A DNA stretch of 64,000 bases from positions 1-64,000 of the forward strand of contig JBHJOS010000012.1 of NCBI GenBank assembly GCA_050329415.1, written 5' to 3'. The translations under genes and the position numbers were made by a program. The notes beneath the pieces were generated by a model. The model was not told the DNA's origin and did no database searches. It worked only from the letters and a program-made list of their open reading frames with translations. This document shows positions 24,750 to 34,018 of this stretch, piece after piece. Origin of the DNA: JANNOG01 sp050329415. GTDB taxonomy: Bacteria > Actinomycetota > Actinomycetes > Actinomycetales > JBBAYJ01. Position 1 is the stretch's first letter; every line of letters begins with the position of its first letter.

Positions 24750-26291
24750 TCAGCTGTCGGGCAGCTGGGTGGTCCAGGAGTCGACGGCGGGCTCGTCGGT
24801 CGTGGCGAGCGTGCCCACCTGCACGTCCGCTGTCTCCATGGTCGGCTGCCGGAAGCGGTCGAAGGCGAACACGAAGATGCCGTGCGCCGCGGCATCGCTC
24901 ATGTTGATCAGGACGGGCCTGTTGACGCGGTCGATGGTGTCGAACGGCGAGTTGATGAGCTCGTCGAACGGCTCGCCCGCGGTGCCGCCGTACGCCTCGG
25001 CCTGCGCCTCGGTCTTGATCTCGGTCGCACCGGAGAACAGGCCGCCGGCCGGGATGCCCGCCTCGAGGAACGCGACGTGGTCGGACGCGCCGGGCAGCAG
25101 CGGCGTCGGGTCGGCGGGCAGGTTGACGGCGTCGAAGTAGTCGTGGAAGACCTGAGCCGCTTCCGCGGACCGGGCCGGCGACCCGTCACCCTCCGTCGGG
25201 GTGTAGACGAAGGGGTACCCGTTGATCGACGCGAGGACGTCGAAGTTCAGGTAGATGCCGATCTGCTCGCGCTCGCGTTCGCTGAGGTTCTGCACGTAGT
25301 ACTCCGCACCGAGCAGCCCGAGCTCCTCGGCGCCCCAGAACGCGAACCGGACCTGGTTGCGCGGCTCGATGCCGAGGGCGCTCCACTGGATCGCGGTCTC
25401 GAGCAGGGCGGCGGTCCCACTCGCGTTGTCGTTCATGCCGGGGGAGTCGGCCACCGAGTCGAGGTGGGCGCCGGCGATGACGCGCCGGTTCTCCCGGCCC
25501 GTCGGGGTGTCGGCGAAGACGTTGTAGGTGACGCGGGTCTCGGTGACCGAATCCGTCTTGACGCGCACGACCGTCTCCCCGGTGGCCGAGGAGTCCGCGA
25601 GTTCCTGCCCGACGGCGAAGCTCGTGCCGATGACCGGTATCTCGATGCCCGGCTCCCCGAGCGTCCCGGTGAGCAGGTCGACGCGGGCCTCGTCGTTGCC
25701 CTCGTTGAAGATCACCACAGCGGCGGCCCCGGCGGCCTGGGCGTTCTGGGCCTTCTGCAGGAACGTGCACGTGCCGCGCTGGACCAGGGCCACGTTGCCC
25801 GAGGTGAAGCCGGCGAAGTCCTCCGCCTCGCACCCGCTCGTGGAGCCGCCGGTGGGCGGGAGCAGGAGGTCGACCCCCTGCACGGGAGCGGTCACGTCAC
25901 CGCTGCCCGAGTACGTCATGATCGCGAAATCCTCGTTGCCGACGTAGTCCTTCGCCTCGGGGGAGACCTGCTGGAACTCCGCCGGGGTCAGCTCGTCGAA
26001 GTACAGGAACTGGAACGGCTGGATGGTCATGTCGTAGCCCAGCGGCAGCAGCTGGTCGACGATGTAGTCGACGGACGCCTGGTAGCCCGGCGTTCCCGAG
26101 GCCCGCTCCCCGCCGTTGGCGGTGGCGATGTCGTCCAAGGCCTGCATGTGGCGGAAGACGCCCTGCGTCGTAATGGCCTTGCGCAGCGGCGTGCTGTCGA
26201 GGTGGTCCCTGGCCTGCGCCGCGGGGACCGTGACGGCCCCGAGGGTGAGAGCGCCCGCAAGGAGCGTCGCCATGATGAGCCTTCTCGGCAT
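24750..26291 (-). CDS. Secreted M28 family aminopeptidase with PA domain
   Basis: 513-aa exported zinc peptidase. The signal peptide covers residues 1-27, ending after VPAAQA. A PA insert domain is at about 130-225 (GNVALVQRGTCTFLQKAQNA). The M28 catalytic domain has its zinc ligands and catalytic Glu in AGAHLDSV, GMNDNASG, WGAEELG, NFDVLAS and GASDHVAF. It resembles Streptomyces-type aminopeptidase S/Y enzymes that release N-terminal residues outside the cell. Followed by a strong terminator. Confidence 0.93.
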   Translation of the reverse strand: MPRRLIMATLLAGALTLGAVTVPAAQARDHLDSTPLRKAITTQGVFRHMQALDDIATANGGERASGTPGYQASVDYIVDQLLPLGYDMTIQPFQFLYFDELTPAEFQQVSPEAKDYVGNEDFAIMTYSGSGDVTAPVQGVDLLLPPTGGSTSGCEAEDFAGFTSGNVALVQRGTCTFLQKAQNAQAAGAAAVVIFNEGNDEARVDLLTGTLGEPGIEIPVIGTSFAVGQELADSSATGETVVRVKTDSVTETRVTYNVFADTPTGRENRRVIAGAHLDSVADSPGMNDNASGTAALLETAIQWSALGIEPRNQVRFAFWGAEELGLLGAEYYVQNLSEREREQIGIYLNFDVLASINGYPFVYTPTEGDGSPARSAEAAQVFHDYFDAVNLPADPTPLLPGASDHVAFLEAGIPAGGLFSGATEIKTEAQAEAYGGTAGEPFDELINSPFDTIDRVNRPVLINMSDAAAHGIFVFAFDRFRQPTMETADVQVGTLATTDEPAVDSWTTQLPDS

Positions 26292-26335
26292 CTGGATCTT
26301 CCCTTCGTCCTGTTCGCCTGTGAACGCTGGTGCGT

Positions 26336-26356
26336 TGGGTGACTACTCGTCACCCA
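26336..26356. repeat. Inverted repeat in the leader of the M28 gene
   Basis: TGGGTGAC and GTCACCCA form an 8-bp perfect stem around the loop TACTC, 45 nt upstream of the peptidase start. Could be an operator or a leader hairpin. The rest of 26292-26567 shows no gene. Confidence 0.45.
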
Positions 26357-26567
26357 GAGCCGCACACGGGGACCAAGAGTGCACTCCGCACATACGGGAG
26401 ACAAGGGACTCCTTGACAACGGCGTCCTCGGACGGGCGCTCGGTCCCGGCCCCGCCATGTCCCCGACGCTCGACAGGGCCCCCAGGGGTCGTCGGTGCGA
26501 CCCGGTCCCTGGCCGCGTGAGTGCACCCCACCGCAGCACTCGCGCCGCGACGACCCACGAACCCGGA

Positions 26568-29504
26568 TCATGCGGGGGGCGCAGCCGGGAACAGCGCCTC
26601 GTCGATGAGTTCGGCCAGGTGCACGGACTGGTGGCGGGCCACCTGCGCCAGTTGGGTCCGGCACGAGAACCCGTCGGCCAGGACCACGGTGCCCGGCGCC
26701 GCGGCCCGGACGGCCGGCAGCGTCGCGGTCTCCGCCACTGCCACCGACACCGCGTAGTGGCCCCGTTCGAACCCGAAGTTCCCGGCCAGCCCGCAGCACC
26801 CGGCCGGCACGTCGGTCGCGGCGATCCCCAGCCGCGCCATCACCCGGTGGTCGGCGGCCGACCCGAGCTGGGCGTCCTGGTGGCAGTGCGCCTGGCGCAG
26901 TGCCGTCCCCCCGACCTGCGGCGCCCACGAGTCGTCCCGTTCCAGCGCCCGCTCCAGCGCCTCGGCGAACGTCAGGGTGTGCGTCCGCAGCCACTGCGCG
27001 ACCGGCGCCAGCGGGTCGTCCGGGCCCAGCAGCTCCCCGACGTCCTTGCGCAGCGCCGCGGTGCAGCTGGGTTCCAGACCGATGACGAACGTCCCTGCCG
27101 CGGCGTGCGGCGCCAGCCGCCGCAGGGTGTGCCGCATCACCCGCCGGGCGGTCCCCAGTTGCCCGGTCGACACCCACGTGAGCCCGCAGCACACCCATCC
27201 GTCGGGCAGGTCCACCCCGTACCCGGCGGCCTCCAGCACGCGCGTCGCGGCCCGGCCGACGCCGGGGGAGAGGCGGTCGGTGAAGGTGTCCGGCCACAGC
27301 AGGACCCGCTCGCGGGCGTCCGGGCGGCTGCGCCCGCGAGCCCGCGCCCAGGCGCGCAGCGTGCGCCGGGCGAACCGGGGCAGGCGCCGCTCCGGCGTCA
27401 GCCCGCCGGCCCACGACACCACGCCCTTGAGGGGCGACGCGGCGACGGCGTTGACCAGCGGCGCCAGCGGCGTGAGGACCCGGGCGACCAGCGGCAGCCA
27501 GCCCATCGCGTAGTGCGCCCGGGGCCGCAGCCGCCCCCGGTAGTGGTGGTGGAGGAACTCGGCCTTGTAGGTCGCCATGTCGACCTCGACCGGGCAGTCG
27601 CTCGCGCACGCCTTGCACGACAGGCAGAGGTCGAGGGCGTCGCGCACCTCCGTCGAGCGCCACCCGTCGCGGATCACCTCGCCCTCGAGCATCTCCAGCA
27701 GCAGGTGAGCCCGGCCGCGGGTGGAGTGCTCCTCCTCCCCGGTGGCGCGGTACGACGGGCACATCGCCCCGCCGGCGTGGGTGCGGCACTTGCCGACGCC
27801 GACACAGCGGCGCACCGCCCGGGCGAAGTCGCCCCGGTCCTCGGGATAGGAGAACGCGACGTCCCGGACCGGGATCACCGCCCGGGCCCCGACCCGCATG
27901 TCGGTGTCGAGCGGCCGCGGGTCGACGATCACCCCGGGGTTGAGGCGCCCCGCCGGGTCCCAGACCGCCTTGAACGCCGCGAACAGCCGGAGCACCTCCG
28001 GCGGGTACATCCGGGCCAGCAGCTCGCTGCGGGCCTGGCCGTCGCCGTGCTCGCCGGACAGCGACCCGCCGTGGGCGACCACGAGGTCCGCGGCCTCCTC
28101 GACGAACCGCCGGAACCCGGCCCGGCCCTGCGGGGTCAGCACGTCGTAGTCGATCCGGGTGTGGAGGCAGCCGTCGCCGAAGTGCCCGTACGACACTCCG
28201 CGGTAGCCGTGCCGGGCCAGCAGGTCTCGGAACCCGCGCAGGTAGGCCCCCAGTCGCTGCGGCGGGACCGCGGCGTCCTCCCAGCCGGGGAAGGCCTCGG
28301 CGCCATCGGCCATCCGGGTGGCCAGCCCGGCCCCGGCCTCCCGAATCCGCCACAGGCGCGCCTGGAGGGCCGCGTCGGTGACGACCACCGCGCCCCGGGC
28401 GCCGGGCCCGGCCGCCAGCAGGTCGGCGGTCCGCTTGGCCGCGTCCGCGGCGGCCGTCGGATCCTCGCCGCCGACCTCGACGAAGAGCCACCCATCGCCC
28501 GAGGGCAGTGCGGCGACCTCCGTGGCGCCGTCGGGCCGCTGGGCGGCGTAGGTGTCGACGAGGTCGCGGGCCATGCCCTCGACGGCCAGGGGACCTTCCG
28601 GCAGGGTGGCGGGCAGCAGCGCCGGGACCGCGTCGGCCGCCGCGACGTCGTCGTCGAACCCGGCGACGACGAGGGCCACCGCGGCGGGCACCGGCACCAG
28701 GCGCACCGTCGCGGCGAGCACCACCGCGCACGTCCCCTCGGTCCCCACCAGGGCCCGGGCGAGGTCCCGGCCCCGTTCCGGCAGCAGGGCGTCGAGGCCG
28801 TAGCCGGACACCCGGCGCGGGAACTGCGGGAGAGCGGTGCGCAGCAGGTCGAGGTGGCCGTCGACGAGGTCGCGCAGTGCCCGGTGGATCTCGCCCTCAC
28901 GCCCGGGACGGGCCGCGGCGGCGGCCTGCTCGGCGGCGGTCATGGCGCCGACCGTCATCCGGGTGCCGTCGGCGGTGACGACGTCGAGCGAGACGACGTT
29001 GTCCGCGGTGCGGCCCCACGCGACGGAGTGGGCGCCGCACGCGTCGTTGCCGATCATCCCGCCGATCGTGCAGCGGGCGTGGGTGGACGGGTCGGGCGCG
29101 AACCGCAGCCCGTGCTCCGCCACGGCCGCGTTGAGGTGCGACATGATCACGCCGGGCTCGACCGTGGCGGTCCGGGCGTCCGGGTCGACCGCGAGGATCC
29201 GGGTGAGGTACCGGCTGGTGTCGACGACGACCCCGGGGCCGGTGGCGTTGCCGGCCACGGTGGTGCCGCCACCGCGCATCGTCACCGGCACCCCGGCCTC
29301 GTGGCAGGCGGCGACGGCGGCGACCACGTCGTCCGCGTCGAGCGGCAGCACGACCCCGAGCGGGACGTGGCGGTAGTTCGACGCGTCCGTCGCGTACAGG
29401 CCGCGTGCGGTTGCGGAGAAGTCGACCCGCCCCCGGACTGCCGCGGCCAGCCGCCGTTCGAGGCCGGGCGTGGTCGCCGGCCGCGGCCGGGCGTCGGTCG
29501 TCAC
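26568..29504 (-). CDS. FAD-linked oxidase / Fe-S fusion (D-2-hydroxyacid dehydrogenase, YdiJ-like)
   Basis: 978-aa fusion. Residues 1-520 are a PCMH-type FAD domain (VTMRGGGTTVAGNATG; DACGAHSVAWGRTADN) plus the FAD-oxidase C domain. A [4Fe-4S] ferredoxin-like module follows (VGKCRTHAGGAMCPSYR, CLSCKACASDCPVEVD), then a CCG domain (CCGLTW; CCGLAGNFG). This is the layout of bacterial YdiJ/D-2-hydroxyglutarate dehydrogenases; D-lactate or another D-2-hydroxyacid is an alternative. GTG 29504 lies 6 nt after TACGCT, so it is probably leaderless. Confidence 0.92.
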   Translation of the reverse strand: MTTDARPRPATTPGLERRLAAAVRGRVDFSATARGLYATDASNYRHVPLGVVLPLDADDVVAAVAACHEAGVPVTMRGGGTTVAGNATGPGVVVDTSRYLTRILAVDPDARTATVEPGVIMSHLNAAVAEHGLRFAPDPSTHARCTIGGMIGNDACGAHSVAWGRTADNVVSLDVVTADGTRMTVGAMTAAEQAAAAARPGREGEIHRALRDLVDGHLDLLRTALPQFPRRVSGYGLDALLPERGRDLARALVGTEGTCAVVLAATVRLVPVPAAVALVVAGFDDDVAAADAVPALLPATLPEGPLAVEGMARDLVDTYAAQRPDGATEVAALPSGDGWLFVEVGGEDPTAAADAAKRTADLLAAGPGARGAVVVTDAALQARLWRIREAGAGLATRMADGAEAFPGWEDAAVPPQRLGAYLRGFRDLLARHGYRGVSYGHFGDGCLHTRIDYDVLTPQGRAGFRRFVEEAADLVVAHGGSLSGEHGDGQARSELLARMYPPEVLRLFAAFKAVWDPAGRLNPGVIVDPRPLDTDMRVGARAVIPVRDVAFSYPEDRGDFARAVRRCVGVGKCRTHAGGAMCPSYRATGEEEHSTRGRAHLLLEMLEGEVIRDGWRSTEVRDALDLCLSCKACASDCPVEVDMATYKAEFLHHHYRGRLRPRAHYAMGWLPLVARVLTPLAPLVNAVAASPLKGVVSWAGGLTPERRLPRFARRTLRAWARARGRSRPDARERVLLWPDTFTDRLSPGVGRAATRVLEAAGYGVDLPDGWVCCGLTWVSTGQLGTARRVMRHTLRRLAPHAAAGTFVIGLEPSCTAALRKDVGELLGPDDPLAPVAQWLRTHTLTFAEALERALERDDSWAPQVGGTALRQAHCHQDAQLGSAADHRVMARLGIAATDVPAGCCGLAGNFGFERGHYAVSVAVAETATLPAVRAAAPGTVVLADGFSCRTQLAQVARHQSVHLAELIDEALFPAAPPA

Positions 29505-29649
29505 GGGTCGAGCGTAGGAGGGCGACCCGCGGGACGGGCGGGCGCATCCTCATCGGCGTCTCATCGGCCGTTCACGGTGCCGTCACGGGGGGTGGCCACC
29601 CTCGCGGCGTCGCGGCGCACGGGTGCCCGCGGCATGAGGAGGAGACGCG

Positions 29650-30597
29650 ATGTTCTGGGCCCCGGTGCCACCCCCGGAGGACGCCACCGTGCCGCTCGCC
29701 ACCCCGCCCGGCCAGTCCACCCGGCGCGGCCAGTCCACCCCGCCTGGCCAGTCCACCCCGCCTGGCCTGCCGACCGGCCGCGAGACGACGGGGCGCCTGG
29801 TGCTCGCGGCGGTGATCCTCGTCGTCGGGCTGCTCGTCCAGAACCCGCTGGCGTACGCCGTCGTCATCGGGTTGGTCGTCGTCACGCCGCTGGAGAAGCT
29901 CATGCCCCGTCGGCGCGGCCAGCGGGTGCTGCGCGCCGGGGTCGCCGCCGACCTGATCCACGCGGTCGTGAGTCTCGGGGTGTTCGGCCTGCTGACCGTG
30001 GTGCCGATGGCGATCCTGGGTCCGATCGTGCCCGAGATTGGCCCTGTCGCCGACGGGCTCGCGTCCCTGCCGCTCGTGGCCCAGGCGGTCATCGGGCTCG
30101 TCGTGTTCGACTTCATGGGGTACGTCTCGCACCGGTTGAGCCACGAGGTGCCGTTCCTGTGGCGCTTCCACCGGGTCCACCACACCAGCGAGGAACTGGA
30201 CTGGCTGGCCGGAGCCCGGGTCCACCCGCTGCCGGGCCTGCAGGACGGGCTCCTGCGGGCGATTCCGGCGCTGCTGCTCGGGGTGTCCGACGACGACGCC
30301 GGCTGGCTCAGCGTCATCGTCGCGGTGACGGCGCTGTTCACGCACGCCAACGTGTCGTGGCGGATGCCGCGGCTGTCGCGGTGGTGGGCGACCCCGCATT
30401 TCCACCACTGGCACCACGCCGACGAACCGGAGGCGATCAACACGAACTACGCCGGCCTGCTGCCGATGTGGGACCGGCTGTTCGGCACCTTCCACCTGCC
30501 CGACCGCTTCCCGGCCGCCTACGGAGTGGCGGGCTCGTACTCCCGCGGCTGGCTTGGTCAGATGGCCGACCCGTTCCGGCGCCGCACGGACGCGTAA
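29650..30597 (+). CDS. Sterol desaturase / fatty acid hydroxylase family protein
   Basis: 315-aa integral membrane di-iron enzyme. The histidine clusters HRLSHE, HRVHHTSEE and HFHHWHH are in order, set between hydrophobic helices. Substrate may be a lipid, carotenoid or hopanoid. The first 45 residues are a Pro-rich tail built from a 6-residue repeat (PPGQST). ATG 29650 follows AGGAGGAG at 29636-29643. The TAA stop lies inside the first copy of an 18-bp repeat. Confidence 0.9.
   Translation: MFWAPVPPPEDATVPLATPPGQSTRRGQSTPPGQSTPPGLPTGRETTGRLVLAAVILVVGLLVQNPLAYAVVIGLVVVTPLEKLMPRRRGQRVLRAGVAADLIHAVVSLGVFGLLTVVPMAILGPIVPEIGPVADGLASLPLVAQAVIGLVVFDFMGYVSHRLSHEVPFLWRFHRVHHTSEELDWLAGARVHPLPGLQDGLLRAIPALLLGVSDDDAGWLSVIVAVTALFTHANVSWRMPRLSRWWATPHFHHWHHADEPEAINTNYAGLLPMWDRLFGTFHLPDRFPAAYGVAGSYSRGWLGQMADPFRRRTDA
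29704..29775 (+). repeat. Four 18-bp in-frame repeats
   Basis: Four consecutive 18-nt units encode PPGQST, RRGQST, PPGQST and PPGLPT in the cytoplasmic tail of the desaturase-family protein. Copy number is likely to vary between strains. Confidence 0.85.
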
Positions 30598-30650
30598 CCG
30601 TCCAATCGCCCCCGGGGCGGGGGTCTCAGGGGCGCGTAACCGTCCAATCG
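30591..30650 (+). repeat. 18-bp direct repeat pair
   Basis: CGCGTAACCGTCCAATCG occurs at 30591-30608 and 30633-30650, a 42-bp period. The first copy includes the stop codon of the desaturase gene; both lie in the 70 bp between two convergent genes. The AT-containing core stands out from the GC-rich surroundings. Confidence 0.85.
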
Positions 30651-30667
30651 TCCCGATGGGCGGGGCC

Positions 30668-32641
30668 TCACCAGATGCGGACGCGGTCCTCGGGGTCCAG
30701 CCACAGGGCGTCGCCCGGCTGTGTGTCGTACGTCTCGTGGAAGGTGTCGACGTTGCGGACCACGTTGGCCCGGAACTCCGGGGGCGAGTGCGGGTCGATC
30801 GCCAGCCGCCGGCGCGCCTCCTCCTCCCGGGTGAGGGTCCGCCAGATCCGGGACCAGCCCTCGAAGAACCGCTGCTCACCGGTCCGTCCGTCGATCACCG
30901 GGGACGGCCGTCCACCGAGCGACAACCGGTAGGCGTGCAGCGAGACCTCGATCCCGCCGAGGTCGCCGATGTTCTCGCCGAGGGTGAGCTCGCCGTTGAC
31001 CCGGGCGTCCGGAGCCTCGGTCGGCGCGAAACCGGCGTACTGCTCGACCAGCACCCCGGTGCGGACCTCGAACCGCTCCCGGTCCGCGCCCGTCCACCAG
31101 TCCCGCAGGGTGCCGTCACCGTCGTAGCGCGACCCCTGGTCGTCGAACCCGTGCCCGATCTCGTGGCCGATGACCGCCCCGATGCCGCCGTAGTTGTACG
31201 CGTCGTCGGCGGACAGGTCGAACATCGGGGGCTGGAGGATCGCCGCCGGGAACACGATCTCGTTCATCGCGGGGTTGTAGTACGCGTTGACGGTCTGCGG
31301 GGTCATGAACCACTCGTCGCGGTCCACCGGCCCGCCGATCCGGTGCAGCCAGCGGTCGGTCTCGAACGCCGACCCCCGCCGCACGTTGCCGACCAGGTCC
31401 GCAGGATCGACGACGAGCGCGGAGTAGTCCCGCCACCGCGCCGGCATCCCGATCTTCGGTGTGAACGCGGCCAGCTTGGCCAGCGCCCGCTCGCGGGTCT
31501 CCGGTCCCATCCACTCCAGGGTCGCGAGCCGCTGCCGGTACGCCTCGACGAGCGCCTCGACCATCCGGGTCATCCGCTCGTGCGCCTCGTGCGGGTAGTG
31601 CCGCTCGACGTAGAGCCGGCCCACCGCCTCGCCGAGCAGCGACTCGACCAGCCCGACCCCACGCTTCCACCGATCGCGCTGCTGCGGCGCCCCCATGAGC
31701 GTGGTGCCGTAGAAGGCAAAGTTTGCGGCGGACACCTCGTCGGTGAGGTACGGCGCGAAGGACCGCACGACGTGCCAGGTGAGCCAGGCGCGCCAGTCCG
31801 CCGCGGGCACCTCGCGCAGGGCCGTCGCGAACGCCTCGAGGGTGTCCGGCTGGGCGACGACGACCTCGCCGCGTGCGGTCGCCGGGACCCCGTGGCCCTC
31901 CAGCCACGCCCCCCACCCGGGCAGCGAGGTCTCGACGGCGTCGACCGTCAGCAGGTTGTACGTCGTCACGGCGTCCCGGCAGGCGACGGCGTCCCAGTGG
32001 GCAGCGGCGAGGCGGGTCTCCAGCGCCATGACCCGGCGCGCCACGTCGCCGGCATCGGTCTCGCCCGGCGGCAGGATGCCCGTGAGGTCGAGCATCCGGG
32101 CGATGTGCGACACGTACTCCTCGCGGATCGCCGCCCGGCCCGACTCGCGGTAGTAGCTCTCGTCCGGCAGCCCGAGCCCGCCCTGCCCGGCGTGCAGGAC
32201 GTAACGGGTCGAATCGCCCCGGTCGATCCACACCCCGACGTCGACCAGGCCGTCCACGCCCTCGCGCTGCAGCTCACCGGTGACGCCCAGCAGCGACTGC
32301 GCGTCCACCACGGTGCCGACGCGCTCCAGCAGGGGGCCGAGCGGGGCGGTCCCCAGCTCGTCCAGGGCCGCGGTGTCCATGAACGAGGCGTACAGGTCGC
32401 CCACCATGCGTTCGGGCGACCCGGGCGGGGCAGCCGACGCCGCCGTCTCCTCGATGATCGCCCGGACGTCCGCCTCGGCCCGGTCGTGCAGCTCGCTGAA
32501 CGTGCCGAAGGTCGCGCGGTCGTCGGGGATGGCCGCGGTGGCGAGCCACGCCCCGTTGACGGCACGGAAGAGGTCGTCCTGCGGTCGCGCCGCTGGGGTC
32601 GCGCCCGGTGCAGGCGTTCCGGTCTCGGTCACGGTCGTCAC
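30668..32641 (-). CDS. M13 family metallopeptidase (neprilysin-like)
   Basis: 657-aa M13 peptidase. The zinc site HEIGH is near residue 494 and the third ligand motif ENIGD near 555; NAYYNP and PPMFD, which bind the peptide backbone, are also present. It has no signal peptide, as is usual for actinobacterial M13 (Zmp1-like) enzymes, so location is uncertain. The frame is open to 32962, but GTG 32641 with CATCAT 6 nt upstream gives the normal family length. Convergent with the desaturase gene. Confidence 0.92.
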   Translation of the reverse strand: MTTVTETGTPAPGATPAARPQDDLFRAVNGAWLATAAIPDDRATFGTFSELHDRAEADVRAIIEETAASAAPPGSPERMVGDLYASFMDTAALDELGTAPLGPLLERVGTVVDAQSLLGVTGELQREGVDGLVDVGVWIDRGDSTRYVLHAGQGGLGLPDESYYRESGRAAIREEYVSHIARMLDLTGILPPGETDAGDVARRVMALETRLAAAHWDAVACRDAVTTYNLLTVDAVETSLPGWGAWLEGHGVPATARGEVVVAQPDTLEAFATALREVPAADWRAWLTWHVVRSFAPYLTDEVSAANFAFYGTTLMGAPQQRDRWKRGVGLVESLLGEAVGRLYVERHYPHEAHERMTRMVEALVEAYRQRLATLEWMGPETRERALAKLAAFTPKIGMPARWRDYSALVVDPADLVGNVRRGSAFETDRWLHRIGGPVDRDEWFMTPQTVNAYYNPAMNEIVFPAAILQPPMFDLSADDAYNYGGIGAVIGHEIGHGFDDQGSRYDGDGTLRDWWTGADRERFEVRTGVLVEQYAGFAPTEAPDARVNGELTLGENIGDLGGIEVSLHAYRLSLGGRPSPVIDGRTGEQRFFEGWSRIWRTLTREEEARRRLAIDPHSPPEFRANVVRNVDTFHETYDTQPGDALWLDPEDRVRIW

Positions 32642-32699
32642 CCTGCCATGATGCAGACTGGGCGGACCTGTTCGGAACGGGTTCGGATCGGGAGGGTCC

Positions 32700-33653
32700 G
32701 TGGGGCCGCTGGACGCACTGTCGACCCCCGCCGTCCTCGCGTTCCTGCTGGGTGTCGGAGCAGCTTTGTTGCGCAGCGACGTCCGGCTGCCCGATGCGGT
32801 GCACACCGCGCTGTCGTCGTACCTGTTGCTGGCGATCGGCCTCAAGGGCGGCCAGGACCTGCGCGAGGCCGGGCTCGGCGAGATCGCGCTGCCGCTGGTG
32901 GCCGCGATCGCGCTCGGGCTCCTCACCCCGCTCGTCGCCTGGGGGGGCCTGCGGGTGCTCACCCGGCTCGCTCCGGTGGACCGGGCGGCGGTCGCGGCCC
33001 ACTACGGATCGACGTCGCTGGTCACCTACACCGCGGCGCTCGTGCTGCTCGATGCCCGTGGGCTGCCGTACGAGCCGTACACGGCCACGCTGCTCGCCGT
33101 GCTCGAGGTGCCGGGGATCCTGGTCGGTCTGCTCCTGGCGGGCTCGGCGAGCGCGGTCGCCGGCACCCGCCGCAGCGAGGCCGTGCGGGAGGTCCTCACC
33201 GGCCGGAGCATCCTCCTGCTCGCCGGTGGTCTGGCTGTGGGCGGCCTCACCCAGCCCGCGGCGTACTCCGCGGTCGAGCCGTTCTTCGTCGGGCTGTTCC
33301 CGGGCGTGCTGGTGCTGTTCCTGCTGGACCTCGGTGTGCTGGCCGGGCGCCAGCTGCGCGACGTGCGGGCCGCCGGACCGGGGCTGATCGCCGCCGCGAT
33401 CGTGATCCCGCTGGTCAACGGCACTCTGGGAGTGCTCGCCGGGACGGTTGCCGGGTTGAGCGTCGGCGGGGCCACGGTGCTCGGCGTGCTCACCGCGAGC
33501 GCGTCGTACATCGCCGCTCCGGCCGCCGTGCGGCTGGCGCTGCCGCAGGCCAACCCGGCCTACTACCTGACGACGAGCCTCGGCATCACCTTCCCGTTCA
33601 ACATCGTCCTCGGCATCCCGCTGTACCTCGCGCTCGCCCAGGTCCTCGGCTGA
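32700..33653 (+). CDS. sbtA: Sodium-dependent bicarbonate transporter SbtA family
   Basis: 317-aa membrane protein with about ten helices in two inverted halves, matching SbtA. Family blocks include LLAIGLKGGQDLREAG and AAHYGSTSLVTY in the N-half and ASYIAAPAAVRLALPQANP in the C-half, where sodium and bicarbonate bind in the cyanobacterial protein. GTG 32700 has a GGGAGG site 5 nt upstream. The sbtB-type regulator gene follows after 10 bp. In a heterotroph the imported bicarbonate would feed carboxylases. Confidence 0.88.
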   Translation: MGPLDALSTPAVLAFLLGVGAALLRSDVRLPDAVHTALSSYLLLAIGLKGGQDLREAGLGEIALPLVAAIALGLLTPLVAWGGLRVLTRLAPVDRAAVAAHYGSTSLVTYTAALVLLDARGLPYEPYTATLLAVLEVPGILVGLLLAGSASAVAGTRRSEAVREVLTGRSILLLAGGLAVGGLTQPAAYSAVEPFFVGLFPGVLVLFLLDLGVLAGRQLRDVRAAGPGLIAAAIVIPLVNGTLGVLAGTVAGLSVGGATVLGVLTASASYIAAPAAVRLALPQANPAYYLTTSLGITFPFNIVLGIPLYLALAQVLG

Positions 33654-33663
33654 GGAGGCCACG

Positions 33664-33966
33664 ATGCAGATGCACCCCACCACCTGCCTGACGATCGTCG
33701 CCGAGGCGGTCGTCGAGCAGCGACTGCTGCACGACCTCCAGGCGTCGGGGGCCCGCGGCTGGACCATCACCCCCGGCACCGGCCGCGGCAGCGCCCTCGT
33801 CGGGCCGAGCGAGTGGGCCGGGCCCAATGTCCGGGTCGAGACACTGGTGTCGCGACGGGTCGCGGACCGGATCCTCGAGGTGCTCGACCGCGACTACTTC
33901 CCGTACTACTCCGTCGTCGCCTGGGTCAGCGAGGTGCGGGTGGTGCGCCCCGAACGGTTCGGGTGA
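33664..33966 (+). CDS. sbtB: PII-like regulator SbtB
   Basis: 100-aa protein of the PII superfamily, SbtB type: TIVAEAVVEQRLLHDLQASGARGWTI cut down to the first strand-helix, then EWAGPNVRVETLV and YFPYYSVVAWVSEV. SbtB binds adenine nucleotides (cAMP, AMP, ADP, ATP) and plugs SbtA from the cytoplasm. The C-terminal CGPxGC redox loop of some cyanobacterial SbtB proteins is absent. The ATG is 10 bp after sbtA with a GAGGAGG site, so the pair is an operon. Confidence 0.9.
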   Translation: MQMHPTTCLTIVAEAVVEQRLLHDLQASGARGWTITPGTGRGSALVGPSEWAGPNVRVETLVSRRVADRILEVLDRDYFPYYSVVAWVSEVRVVRPERFG

Positions 33967-34018
33967 CCGACGTCGCTGCGGTGGCCACCGGCGACCGGTC
34001 GCGGGCCGCAGGCAGGCG

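Noticed and set aside
26379..30932. A continuous forward frame of more than 1500 codons across the dehydrogenase gene
   Set aside because: It is antisense to the well-supported FAD/Fe-S gene; high GC keeps the opposite frame free of stops. Composition is Arg/Gly/His-rich with no domain.
30554..33691. A continuous forward frame of more than 1000 codons over the M13 peptidase and sbtA
   Set aside because: Shadow of the M13 gene on the other strand and of sbtA in another frame; no family features.
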